A DNA stretch of 64,000 nt from Thermohalobaculum xanthum (GTDB lineage Bacteria > Pseudomonadota > Alphaproteobacteria > Rhodobacterales > Rhodobacteraceae): positions 1-64,000 of the forward strand of contig NZ_JAEHHL010000009.1 of NCBI RefSeq assembly GCF_016623495.1, read 5' to 3'. A program made the position numbers and the translations under genes. Of the stretch, positions 35,965 to 44,918 are shown in pieces (position 1 is the first letter of the stretch; the number at the start of each line of letters is the position of its first letter). The notes under the pieces are model-generated. The model was not told the DNA's origin. It saw only the letters and a program-made list of their open reading frames with translations, and searched no databases.

Positions 35965-37590
35965 TCAGACCTTCTCGCGCGCCCTGAGCTCGCGGCGCAT
36001 GATCTTGCCCGTGGCGGTCACCGGCATCTGGTCGATGAACGCGACCGCGCGCGGTGCGACATGCGGGCTGATCCGCGTGCGCACCAGCGCCTTGAGCTCG
36101 TCGACCAGCGCGTCGCTGGGCTCGGCGCCGGGCTTGAGCGTGACATAGGCCTTCACGATCTCGGTGCGGACCGGGTCGGGCACGCCGATGCAGGCGGCAA
36201 GCGCGACCGACGGGTGGCCGGCGAGGCAGGTCTCGATCTCGCTGGGCCCGATGCGGTAGCCCGCCGAGGTGATCACATCGTCGGTGCGCGAGGCGTAGAA
36301 GAAATAGCCGTCGTCGTCGACCCGGCCCTCGTCGCCGGTCAGCATCCAGTCGCCGACGAATTTCTCGGCCGTCTTGGCAGGCTGCTTCCAGTATTCGAGG
36401 AACATCGCCGGATCGCCGCGCCGGATCGCGATCTCGCCGGTCGCGCCCGGCCCCAGCACCTCGCCGTCCGGGCCGAGGATCGCGACCTCGGAGCCGGGAA
36501 ACGGCTTGCCCATGGATCCGGGCCTGACCTCCATCACGCTGGCGCAGTTGCCGAGCACCAGGTTGCATTCGGTCTGGCCGTAGAACTCGTTGATCGTGAG
36601 CCCCAGCGCCTCGCGGCCCCAGTCGATCATCTCGGCGCCGAGCGCCTCGCCGCCCGAGCCCACGCTGCGCAGCCGCGCCCCGAAGCGGGCCGGGTCGGGC
36701 ACCGTGCGCATCATCCGCAGCGCGGTCGGCGGGATGAAGGAGTTGCGCACCTCGTGCCGCGCAGTCAGGTCGAAGGCACGCTCGGGGTCGAACTTCTCCA
36801 TGCGGTGCGCGACCAGGGTGACGCCCGCGCGCAGGGCGGGAAGCGCCATGTTGCACAGCCCGCCGATCCAGGCCCAGTCGGCCGGCGTCCAGGCGCGATC
36901 GCCGGCCTGCGGAAAGAACTCGTGCGTCAGGGTCACGGCAGGCACATGGCCCAAGAGCACGCGGTGACCGTGCAATGCGCCCTTGGGCGGGCCCGTCGTG
37001 CCCGAGGTGTAGGAGATGAAGGCCGGATCATCGGGCCCCGTCTTGGCGACCGTGAAATCGTCGCGGGCCTTGCCCAGCTCCTGCCAGAAGCCCCAGGCGC
37101 CATCGCCGGGGCGATCGACCGAGAAGACGGTACCAAGGTCCGGCAGGCGGTCGCGGACAGCCATCAGCTTGGGCAGGTTGGCGGCATCGGTGACCGCCAT
37201 CCGCGCGCCCGAGTCGGCAAGCCGGTATTCCAGTGCGTCCTCGCCGAACAGGGTGAAGACCGGCACCACCACCGCGCCCATCATGTAGGCGGCGATATGG
37301 GTGATGATGGTCTCGGGCATCTGCGGCAACAGCACCGAAATCCTGTCGCCCCGCCGCAGCCCGTGCTCGGCCAGCGCATTGGCCAGCCGCCGCGCGGCGC
37401 GCGCAAGCTGGGCGTAGCTGTAGTTCCGCACCTGGCCGTCGGGGCGCAGGTAGAGGAGCGCGAGCCGATCCGGATTGGTCCGCGCCCATCGCTCGCAGAC
37501 ATCCCAGGCGATGTTGTAGTGCTGCGGGACCTGCCAGCGGTGCGCGGCGCGCATCGCGTCCCAGCTTTCGGCACGCGTGACCTCGACCAT
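35965..37590 (-). CDS. acyl-CoA synthetase, medium-chain (AMP-binding)
   Basis: A 541-residue adenylate-forming ligase that activates a carboxylic acid to its CoA thioester. The ATP-binding loop is SYTSGTTGPPKGALHGH, with the A5 motif INEFYGQTECNLVLGN, the A7-A8 region DWMLTGDEGRVDDDGYFFYASRTDDV, and the catalytic lysine near the C-terminus in VTATGKIMRREL. The tripartite similarity is closest to ACSM/AcsA-like medium-chain fatty acid or benzoate ligases, not to acetyl-CoA synthetase, which is longer. Specific substrate unknown. It follows 105 nt upstream of aroA on the same strand and likely has its own promoter. Confidence 0.92.
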   Translation of the reverse strand: MVEVTRAESWDAMRAAHRWQVPQHYNIAWDVCERWARTNPDRLALLYLRPDGQVRNYSYAQLARAARRLANALAEHGLRRGDRISVLLPQMPETIITHIAAYMMGAVVVPVFTLFGEDALEYRLADSGARMAVTDAANLPKLMAVRDRLPDLGTVFSVDRPGDGAWGFWQELGKARDDFTVAKTGPDDPAFISYTSGTTGPPKGALHGHRVLLGHVPAVTLTHEFFPQAGDRAWTPADWAWIGGLCNMALPALRAGVTLVAHRMEKFDPERAFDLTARHEVRNSFIPPTALRMMRTVPDPARFGARLRSVGSGGEALGAEMIDWGREALGLTINEFYGQTECNLVLGNCASVMEVRPGSMGKPFPGSEVAILGPDGEVLGPGATGEIAIRRGDPAMFLEYWKQPAKTAEKFVGDWMLTGDEGRVDDDGYFFYASRTDDVITSAGYRIGPSEIETCLAGHPSVALAACIGVPDPVRTEIVKAYVTLKPGAEPSDALVDELKALVRTRISPHVAPRAVAFIDQMPVTATGKIMRRELRAREKV

Positions 37591-37712
37591 GTTCCTCTCC
37601 GTCCCAGGCCGTGGGCGGGAACGCTAGACGACCGCCGTCGCCCGCGCAATCGCGCTCGGAGATCCGGCGCACAAGATGGCGCGAGGCGGCCTGTCGGCCG
37701 GGGCCGCAATGC

Positions 37713-38543
37713 TCAGGAGGGGAGCTCGAAGGCGCGGCGCGAGCGGCGCGGGCATCCCGTGAGGATGTCGCCGATATCCTCGACGAGATCCTCGACGGCG
37801 CGGTCGAGCCACATCATGGCGAGCGTCATGAAGGTCGCGCGGCGCACGCGCTCGGCGTAATCGAGGATCGCGCCGTCGCCATCGGGGGTGACCTCGGCCG
37901 TCACCACCACCTCGAAGCAGGGCCAGGACGGCGACCACTGCTGCGTCACGATCCGGCGCGGCGTATCCTCGAGAACGCGGAGCCGCATCGAAAGTCCGCG
38001 CGTGCCCCGGCGCTCGATGCGGAGGTCGAGGTTGGCGGGATCATCCGGGTCCGTGGCCACGATCCGGGCGGTCTCGTCCCAGTAGCCGGGTTCCCGAATG
38101 TCGAGCGCCGTGCGGAGCCGCGCGGGCGCGACATCCATGTGCCGCCGTGCGCGGAAGGTGAAGGCGAATGGAACCGGCAGGGCGTAGATCGCGACCAGCA
38201 CCCCGATCACCAGCAGGAAGCGGCCGGCGGAGGCGAGACTGCCGTCACCCGGGAGCGCCGCGGCGGCGACGAGGGCGGTGGTCCCGCAGATCAGGAAGGG
38301 AAGCGTCAGGTTGCGCAGGAAGGGCAAAATCACGATCAGGACGAAGGCGACCGCCGAGAGGGCCGTTCCCAGGATCAGCACCGCAAGCGCCATGGGCAGC
38401 GAGAGTTCCGGCGGCGCATTCTCCCGCAGCACGCCCAGAGCCGCCAGCAGGATCGCCGCCGCGACCGACCCGAAGCCCGCGAGGATCGCGTTGCGCCGCA
38501 GCCGCCAGGCAATCCCGAGCCTGAGCGCCAGCCAGTCGGGCAT
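37713..38543 (-). CDS. membrane protein of unknown function with soluble C-terminal half
   Basis: Not recognised. A 276-residue protein with four hydrophobic segments in its first half (AILAGFGSVAAAILLAALGV, MALAVLILGTALSAVAFVLIVILPF, LPFLICGTTALVAAAALP, FLLVIGVLVAIYALPVPFAF). A soluble, beta-rich second half carries ARRHMDVAPARLRTALDIREP, IVTQQWSPSWPCFEVVVTAEV and ATFMTLAMMWLDRAVEDLVEDI. The C-terminal half reads like a START/SRPBCC-type small-molecule binding domain, which is only an impression. It begins 6 nt after trpS and is therefore probably cotranscribed with it. Confidence 0.75.
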   Translation of the reverse strand: MPDWLALRLGIAWRLRRNAILAGFGSVAAAILLAALGVLRENAPPELSLPMALAVLILGTALSAVAFVLIVILPFLRNLTLPFLICGTTALVAAAALPGDGSLASAGRFLLVIGVLVAIYALPVPFAFTFRARRHMDVAPARLRTALDIREPGYWDETARIVATDPDDPANLDLRIERRGTRGLSMRLRVLEDTPRRIVTQQWSPSWPCFEVVVTAEVTPDGDGAILDYAERVRRATFMTLAMMWLDRAVEDLVEDIGDILTGCPRRSRRAFELPS

Positions 38544-38549
38544 CCGCCG

Positions 38550-39596
38550 TCAACCGCGCGAGCGCAGGAAGCCCACGACGTCGAAGACCTCGGCCATGAT
38601 CGGGCGCGCGATGGCGTCGGCGCGCTCGGCCCCGTCGCCCAGCACCCGGTCGATCTCGGCGGGATCCGCCAGCAGGCGGTTCATCTCGGCCGTCAGGGGC
38701 GACAGATGCGCGACCGCCGCCTCGGCAAGCCTGGGCTTGAAGGCGCCGAAGCCCTGGCCGGCGAACTCGGCCAGCACGTCCTCGGCGGTGCGGTCGGTCA
38801 GCGCCGCCATGATGCCGACGAGGTTGCGCGCCTCCGGCCGGCCCTCGAGCCCTTCCAGCGTCTCGGGCAGCGGCTCGGGGTCGGTCTTGGCCTTGCGGAT
38901 CTTGGCGGCGATGGTGTCGGCGTCGTCGGTCAGGTTGATGCGGCTCATGTCCGAGGGGTCGGACTTCGACATCTTCTTGGTGCCGTCGCGCAGGCTCATG
39001 ACGCGCGGCGCGGGGCCGCCGATCATCGGTTCGGGCAGCGGGAAGAAGTCGGGCACGTTGAAATCGTTGTTGAACTTGGCCGCGATGTCGCGCGCAAGCT
39101 CGAGATGCTGCTTCTGGTCCTCGCCCACCGGCACGTGCGTCGCGCGGTAAGCGAGGATGTCCGCCGCCATCAGCGCGGGATACATGTAGAGTCCGCCCGA
39201 GGCGGCCTCGGCGTGCTTGCCGGCCTTGTCCTTGAACTGGGTCATGCGGTTCAGCCAGCCAAGCCGCACGACGCAGGAGCAGACCCAGCCCAGCTCGGCA
39301 TGGGCGCTGACCTGGCTCTGGTTGAAGATGATCGATTTCTTCGGGTCGAGGCCCGAGGCGAGGTAGGCGGCCGCGACGGCGCGAATGGCCTGGCGCAGGC
39401 TCTCGGGCTCCTGCCACAGGGTGATGGCGTGGAGATCGACGATGCAGTAGATCGTCTCCATCCCCGCATTGTCCTGCATCTCGACGAAACGCTTGAGCGC
39501 GCCGAGATAGTTGCCCAGCGTCAGCGCCCCCGTGGGCTGCACGCCCGAGAAGATGCGCGGGGTGTGGGTCGCGGTCGGTGCGGCGGCCTCGGTCAT
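38550..39596 (-). CDS. trpS: tryptophanyl-tRNA synthetase
   Basis: A 348-residue class I synthetase charging tRNA-Trp. The HIGH-like motif is in [18 protein letters not shown], the tryptophan-binding region in [13 protein letters not shown], and the KMSKS loop in [13 protein letters not shown]. The C-terminal anticodon-binding helices are complete. Divergent from the rhomboid gene with a 142-bp gap, and upstream of an unknown membrane gene on its own strand. Confidence 0.98.
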   Translation of the reverse strand: MTEAAAPTATHTPRIFSGVQPTGALTLGNYLGALKRFVEMQDNAGMETIYCIVDLHAITLWQEPESLRQAIRAVAAAYLASGLDPKKSIIFNQSQVSAHAELGWVCSCVVRLGWLNRMTQFKDKAGKHAEAASGGLYMYPALMAADILAYRATHVPVGEDQKQHLELARDIAAKFNNDFNVPDFFPLPEPMIGGPAPRVMSLRDGTKKMSKSDPSDMSRINLTDDADTIAAKIRKAKTDPEPLPETLEGLEGRPEARNLVGIMAALTDRTAEDVLAEFAGQGFGAFKPRLAEAAVAHLSPLTAEMNRLLADPAEIDRVLGDGAERADAIARPIMAEVFDVVGFLRSRG

Positions 39597-39738
39597 GGTT
39601 GTCCTGTCCCCGTGGTTTCGCCCGGCAGCGGGCGCATCGTGAATGCGCCGGACTTAATGCGCGCGGCCGGACACTTCGTCAAGCCGGGCGGCCGCGCGCA
39701 CTGGCGGGCGCACGCATCCCGCGCTAGAACGCCCAACC

Positions 39739-40416
39739 ATGAGCGATAGCCCCACATTCTGGCCCCGCCCCGCCGCAGGCATCCCGGTCCACCCGATGCT
39801 GTGGGCGATGCTTGGGGTCATGGTCGCGATCGAGGCGCTGATGAGCGCCGCCGATCACGGCATGGCGCCCCAGATCTTTCACCGCGTCTGGGTCTACACG
39901 ATGTTCGCCTTCTTCGACGGCCAGTTCGAGCTCGCGCGCCAGGGCATCGCGCTCGATCCGCAGCTGGTCTGGTCGCTCGTGACCTATGCCTTCCTGCATG
40001 GCGGCTGGCTGCACCTGGTGCTGAACGGCGCGATCTACCTTGCGCTGGGTCACGCCATCAGCCGCAACATCGGGATCGGGCGCACGGTTGCGCTGTTTGC
40101 GATCAGCGCGGCGGCCGGGGCGATCGTGTTCGGGCTGCTCACGGACACGCAATGGCCGCTGGTCGGCGCATCGGGCGCGGTCTTCGGGTTCCTGGGAACG
40201 GTGACGGCCTGGCGGCTCAGGACGCTGGCGGCGCTGGGCATGTCCACGGCGCCGGTCTGGCGCCTGGTGGTCGGGTTGGCGGCGATCAACGCCTTGATGG
40301 CGCTGGGCTTCATCGGCATAGGCGGCGCGCTGGCATGGCAGGCGCATCTGGGCGGCTTCATCGCCGGCTGGCTGATGGCGCGGGTCTGGCCCCCGCGCCC
40401 GATGATGCCGCGGTGA
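39739..40416 (+). CDS. rhomboid family intramembrane serine protease
   Basis: A 225-residue membrane protein with six or seven hydrophobic segments. The active-site serine is in LVGASGAVFGFLG (GxSG type) and the histidine in WQAHLGGFIAGWLM, giving the Ser-His dyad in the membrane. The N-terminal HGGWLHLVLNGAIYLALG motif on TM2 is also typical. Substrates of bacterial rhomboids are mostly unknown. It is divergent from trpS and converges with murJ with a 7-nt gap. Confidence 0.92.
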   Translation: MSDSPTFWPRPAAGIPVHPMLWAMLGVMVAIEALMSAADHGMAPQIFHRVWVYTMFAFFDGQFELARQGIALDPQLVWSLVTYAFLHGGWLHLVLNGAIYLALGHAISRNIGIGRTVALFAISAAAGAIVFGLLTDTQWPLVGASGAVFGFLGTVTAWRLRTLAALGMSTAPVWRLVVGLAAINALMALGFIGIGGALAWQAHLGGFIAGWLMARVWPPRPMMPR

Positions 40417-40423
40417 CGGCGGA

Positions 40424-42028
40424 TCAGTCCGCGCCGCGCCGCATCGATGCCTTCAGATCGGACAGCCTGAATGCCCCGAGCCGCGTCGCGGCGGTGAAAT
40501 AGAGCGCCGCCGACGCGGCGATGATGACCGCGAGCCCGGGCGCGCGCAGAGTTGGTGCGTTTGCCTCCAGCCACGTGGCCATGCCCAGCGCCGCCACCCC
40601 CGTCAGCAGCGAGGCGGCGAGGATGCGCGGCGCCCGCGTGACCAGCCGGGCGTCGGCCGAGACCTCGCCCCCGAGGGCGCGGGCGCCGCGCCACAGCAGC
40701 ACGAGGTTGAGCCACGCCGCGACGGTCGAGCCGATGGCGGCGGCGGTCCAGCCGATCAGCATGGCGCCGAAGGCCGCGATCACGACATTCGCGAGCATCG
40801 ACCAGATGGCGAAGCGCAGGGGCGTTCGGGTGTCCTCGCGGGCGAAGAAGGCGGGCTGCAGCACCTTCTGCAGGACGAAGGCGGGCAGGCCCAGCGCGTA
40901 GATCGCCAGCCCCAGCGCCGTCGCGGCCGTGTCCTCGGCGGTGAAGGCGCCACGCTCGAACAGCACGGCGCTGATCAGCTGGGGTATCGCCACGAAGGCG
41001 ACCGCCGCGGGGACGGTCAGGATCAGGCAGAACTCGGCCGCGCGGTTTATCGCGTCGCGCGCCCCGGCATGGTCCTCGATCCGCACGCGGCGCGACAGCT
41101 CGGGCAGGAGCACGACGCCGACCGCCACGCCCACCACGCCAAGCGGAAGCTGGAACACCCGGTCGGCATACCAGAGCCAGGCGATCGCGCCCTCGAAATG
41201 GCTCGCGACCTGGCGACCGACGACGATGTTGATCTGCATGACCCCGCCCGCGAGCGCCGCCGGCAGCGCGATCGCCGCGAGCCGGCGCAGCGCGGGCGTC
41301 ATCCGGGGCCGCACCAGCGTGAGCGGCATCCCCGCCCGCGCCGCCGCACGCCAGACCAGCCACAACTGCGCGATGCCCGCGACCAGCACGCCCCAGACCA
41401 GCATGGCGCCATAACCGAGCCCGCTTTCGCCGGCTCCCGTCACCGCGCCGGTATCGACGACGCCGGCAAGAAGCCCGGTCTCGGCCAGCATCAGCGCCCC
41501 GATCAGCACCACGTTCAGCGCGACCTGTGCCGCGGCCGCCGCCGCGAAGCGGCCAAGCGTGTTCAGAACCCCCGAGACCAGCGCCGCGAGCGAGATGAAC
41601 AGGATGTAGGGAAAGGTGATCCGCGCGTAGAGGACCGCGAGATCGAACCGGTCGTCCCCGGCAAAGCCGCTGGCCAGCGCCAGCACCATCCACGGCATCA
41701 GTGCCTGGGCGGCAATGGTGAAGACCACGAGGACCGTCGCGAGCCCCGCCAGCGCCTGCTGCGCGAAGCTGCGCGCGACCGCGGGTCCCTCGGCCTCGAG
41801 GCGCTTGGCGAACATGGGGACGAAGGCGGTGTTGAACGCGCCCTCGGCGAAGAAGCGGCGGAAAAGGTTGGGCAGGGTGAACGCGACCACGAAGGCCTGT
41901 GCCACCGGGCCCGAGCCCAGGAACGCCGCCATCAGGATGTCGCGCACGAAGCCCAGGACGCGGCTGGCCATGGTCCAGCCGCCCACCGTCGCGAAGGCAC
42001 GGAACAGGCGAACCTGCGGGACGCTCAT
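40424..42028 (-). CDS. murJ: lipid II flippase MurJ
   Basis: A 534-residue MOP-superfamily membrane protein with about 14 hydrophobic segments that moves lipid II across the inner membrane for cell-wall synthesis. The N-terminal signature is VLGFVRDILMAAFLGSGPVA, followed by FVVAFTLPNLFRRFFAEGAF, the essential-arginine region. Other family features include FEGAIAWLWYADRVFQLPLG. The start overlaps the glnD stop by 4 nt, so murJ is translated after glnD on one transcript. Confidence 0.97.
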   Translation of the reverse strand: MSVPQVRLFRAFATVGGWTMASRVLGFVRDILMAAFLGSGPVAQAFVVAFTLPNLFRRFFAEGAFNTAFVPMFAKRLEAEGPAVARSFAQQALAGLATVLVVFTIAAQALMPWMVLALASGFAGDDRFDLAVLYARITFPYILFISLAALVSGVLNTLGRFAAAAAAQVALNVVLIGALMLAETGLLAGVVDTGAVTGAGESGLGYGAMLVWGVLVAGIAQLWLVWRAAARAGMPLTLVRPRMTPALRRLAAIALPAALAGGVMQINIVVGRQVASHFEGAIAWLWYADRVFQLPLGVVGVAVGVVLLPELSRRVRIEDHAGARDAINRAAEFCLILTVPAAVAFVAIPQLISAVLFERGAFTAEDTAATALGLAIYALGLPAFVLQKVLQPAFFAREDTRTPLRFAIWSMLANVVIAAFGAMLIGWTAAAIGSTVAAWLNLVLLWRGARALGGEVSADARLVTRAPRILAASLLTGVAALGMATWLEANAPTLRAPGLAVIIAASAALYFTAATRLGAFRLSDLKASMRRGAD

Positions 42029-44907
42029 TTCGGAGACCGGCTCGGCTCGTCGGTGGCGGCGGCGGCGGTGGCCGGCAGTGCGGGCATGACCGCCTCGATC
42101 GCGTCAAAGAGGCGGCGCTCGATCAGCCTCTGCTTCTGCGGGTTGCGGATCTTAAGCCCGAAAAGGTCCTTCACGTAGAAGACATCCACGGCGTGCTCGC
42201 CATAGGTCGCGATGATCGCCGAGAAGATGTTGATGTTGCAGTCGGTCAGCGTCCGCGCCAGCACGTGCAGAAGCCCCAGCCGGTCGCGCGCGTTCACCTC
42301 GATGACGGTGTAGAGCTCGGAGGCTTCGTTGTCGAAGACGATGCGCGTGGGCACGCGGAAGCTCAGCTCGCGCGGCTTCTCGCGGCGTTTCTCGCGCAGC
42401 GCATCGCGGGCCACCACTTCGCCGCGCACGGTGCGCTCGATGGTGCGCTGCAGGCGCGGCAGGCGCGACGCCTCGAACGGCTTGCCCTCGGCGTCCTGGA
42501 TCCAGAAGGCCGAGCAGGCCATGCCGTCGGCGGTGGTGTAGGTGCGTGCATCGACCACGCTGGCGCCGGCCAGCGCGAACGCCCCCGCCATCCGGCTGAA
42601 GATGCCCGGATGGTCCTGAAGGTAGATGCAGGCGGTGGTCGCGTCGCGATCGGGGTCCTGCTCGAACCGGCTGATGATCTTTCCCTGCGCCCCCTCGCGC
42701 GACAGTTCGGCGAAGACCTTGTGGAGCTCGGGCTCGAGCCCGAGCCAGTAATGCGGGTAGTGGCGGTCGCACTCGGCCTCGACCGCCGCCGCGTCCCAAT
42801 CCGGCAGCAGCGCCGCGAGCGCGTCCTTCGCGTCCTGCACCCGAGCGGCCTGAGTCGTGTCGACATCTGCGCCGCCGGTGAGAACGGCGCGCGTATCCCA
42901 GTAGAGCTTGCGCAGCAGCTGTGCCTTCCAGTTGTTCCACACGCCCGGCCCCACGCCGCGGATGTCGCAGACCGTCAGCACCAGGAGCAGGCGAAGCCTC
43001 TCGGGGCTCTGGATCGTCCGGGCGAAGTCGCGCACCGTCACGGGATCGGCGATGTCGCGCTTCTGCGCCACGTCGGACATCAGCAGGTGGTTGCGCACCA
43101 GCCAGGCGACGAGCTCGGTCTCGGCATCGTCGAGGCCGAGGCGGGGGCAGAGCCGCTCGGCGATCTCGGCGCCAAGCTCGGAATGGTCGCGCGGATCGCC
43201 CTTGCCGATATCGTGGAACAGCAGCGCGGTGTAGAGCACCCGGCGGTTGAGGCCGGACTTCGCGATGTCGGTCGAGACCGGGTGCTCCTCGCCGGCGGCG
43301 CCCTGCTCGATGCGGTTGAGGACGCGGATCGTCTGGATGATGTGCTCGTCCACCGTGTAGTGGTGGTACATGTTGAACTGCATCATCGACACGATGCGGC
43401 CGAACTCGGGGATGAACCGGCCGAGCACGTCCGTCTCGTTCATCAGGCGCATCAGCCATTCCGCGTTCTGACGGTCGGTCAGCATCTCCATGAAGACCGA
43501 GTTCGCCGCCGCGTTCTCGCGCAGCCGGTCGTCGATCAGGTCGAGGCTTTGCGTGACCAGGCGCAGCGCCGCGGGATGGATCTGGGCGTCGAGCCGCGCG
43601 GCCTCGCGGAACAGGCGCAGCAGGTTGACCGGGTCGTTGCGGAACACCTGGTCGTCGCGCGTCGCCAGCCGGCCGTCGCGCACCACGAAGGCCCCGGCCG
43701 CGGCGGAGGCACCCGAGCGGAAGCTGAGCGCGCGCAGGAGCATCGAGAAACGCGGCATCGCCTTGGCGTGCTGCGCCTCGAGCGCCGACGAGAAGATGCG
43801 CGTCAGGTCGCCGACATTCTTTGCGTGGCGGAAATAGGCGTGCATGAAATGCTCGACGCCCATCCGCCCGCCCGCGTCGTGATAGCCCATGCGTGCCGCG
43901 ATCTCGATCTGCCGATCGAAGGTGAGCTGTTCCTGCGCGCGGCCGGCGACGTCATGCAGGTGGCAGCGCACCGCCCAGATGAACTTCGCGGCCTCGGCGA
44001 AGAGGGCGACCTCCTCGCGCTCGAACACGCCCATCTCGCAAAGCTCCCAGGCCTTGTCGACGCGGTAGAGGTAGCGCGAGATCCAGTGCAGCGTCTGGAG
44101 ATCGCGCAGGCCGCCCTTGCCCTCCTTGATGTTCGGCTCGAGCAGGTAGCGCGAGCCGCCATGACGCTCGTGCCGCTTGTCGCGCTCCTCGAGCTTGGCC
44201 TCGACGAATTCGGGGCCGGTCTTGAGGAAGAGATCGTCCCACAGCTTGCGGTCGAGCCGCTCGAAGGGCGCGCGATCGCCCGCGATCAGCCGCTTTTCCA
44301 GCAGGTTGGTGCGGATCGTGATGTCCTCGGCCCCGAGGCGCAGGCACTCGTCCACGGACCTGACCGCCTGACCCACCTTCAGCTTGAGGTCCCACAGGAT
44401 ATAGAGCATCGATTCGACGACGCTCTCGGCCCAAGGCGTGCGCTTCCAGGGTGTCACGAACAGCAGGTCGACATCCGAAAACGGCGCCATCTCGCCCCGC
44501 CCGTAGCCGCCGACCGCGACGATGGCGAGGCGCTCGCCCTTGGTGCGGATCGGGGCGTGATGCAGGTAGGCGGTGGCATAGTGCCAGACCGCGGCGACGA
44601 CCAGATCGGTCATGTGCGCGGTCGTGCGGGCAAGCCGCAGGCCGGCCTGCGGCTCGTCGATCATCGCGCGGCGCACGGTGTCGCGGCCCGACGTCAGGGT
44701 CCGCATCAGGAGCTCGACGACCGCGGCGCGCGCGCGCGCCGGCGTGTCGGCGGCCTGCGCGATCGCGTCGATCTCGGCTTGCAGCGCCTCGATCGTCGGC
44801 AGCTCGGCCGCGCTTGCCACCAGGTGCGAAAGACCGGCGAAGGTGGTCTGCCCTCCGGGCTCGAGCTCGTCGGAGGCGTCCTTCACCTGGCTGTCGAGAT
44901 CGCTCAA
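42025..44907 (-). CDS. glnD: PII uridylyltransferase/uridylyl-removing enzyme
   Basis: A 960-residue bifunctional enzyme that modifies the PII proteins according to glutamine level. The N-terminal nucleotidyltransferase domain has VAVGGYGRGEMAPFSDVDLL, the central HD domain VDEHIIQTIRVLN and LLFHDIGKGDPRDHSELG, and two C-terminal ACT domains end near RDRLGLLHVLARTLTDCNIN. I used TTG at 44905-44907, which has GAGG 9 nt upstream; GTG at 44920-44922, which overlaps the upstream stop as GTGA, is the main alternative. The frame stays open further upstream but those codons belong to the lipoprotein gene in another frame. Ends in a 4-nt overlap with murJ. Confidence 0.93.
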   Translation of the reverse strand: MSDLDSQVKDASDELEPGGQTTFAGLSHLVASAAELPTIEALQAEIDAIAQAADTPARARAAVVELLMRTLTSGRDTVRRAMIDEPQAGLRLARTTAHMTDLVVAAVWHYATAYLHHAPIRTKGERLAIVAVGGYGRGEMAPFSDVDLLFVTPWKRTPWAESVVESMLYILWDLKLKVGQAVRSVDECLRLGAEDITIRTNLLEKRLIAGDRAPFERLDRKLWDDLFLKTGPEFVEAKLEERDKRHERHGGSRYLLEPNIKEGKGGLRDLQTLHWISRYLYRVDKAWELCEMGVFEREEVALFAEAAKFIWAVRCHLHDVAGRAQEQLTFDRQIEIAARMGYHDAGGRMGVEHFMHAYFRHAKNVGDLTRIFSSALEAQHAKAMPRFSMLLRALSFRSGASAAAGAFVVRDGRLATRDDQVFRNDPVNLLRLFREAARLDAQIHPAALRLVTQSLDLIDDRLRENAAANSVFMEMLTDRQNAEWLMRLMNETDVLGRFIPEFGRIVSMMQFNMYHHYTVDEHIIQTIRVLNRIEQGAAGEEHPVSTDIAKSGLNRRVLYTALLFHDIGKGDPRDHSELGAEIAERLCPRLGLDDAETELVAWLVRNHLLMSDVAQKRDIADPVTVRDFARTIQSPERLRLLLVLTVCDIRGVGPGVWNNWKAQLLRKLYWDTRAVLTGGADVDTTQAARVQDAKDALAALLPDWDAAAVEAECDRHYPHYWLGLEPELHKVFAELSREGAQGKIISRFEQDPDRDATTACIYLQDHPGIFSRMAGAFALAGASVVDARTYTTADGMACSAFWIQDAEGKPFEASRLPRLQRTIERTVRGEVVARDALREKRREKPRELSFRVPTRIVFDNEASELYTVIEVNARDRLGLLHVLARTLTDCNINIFSAIIATYGEHAVDVFYVKDLFGLKIRNPQKQRLIERRLFDAIEAVMPALPATAAAATDEPSRSPK

Positions 44908-44918
44908 GCCGGGCGCCC

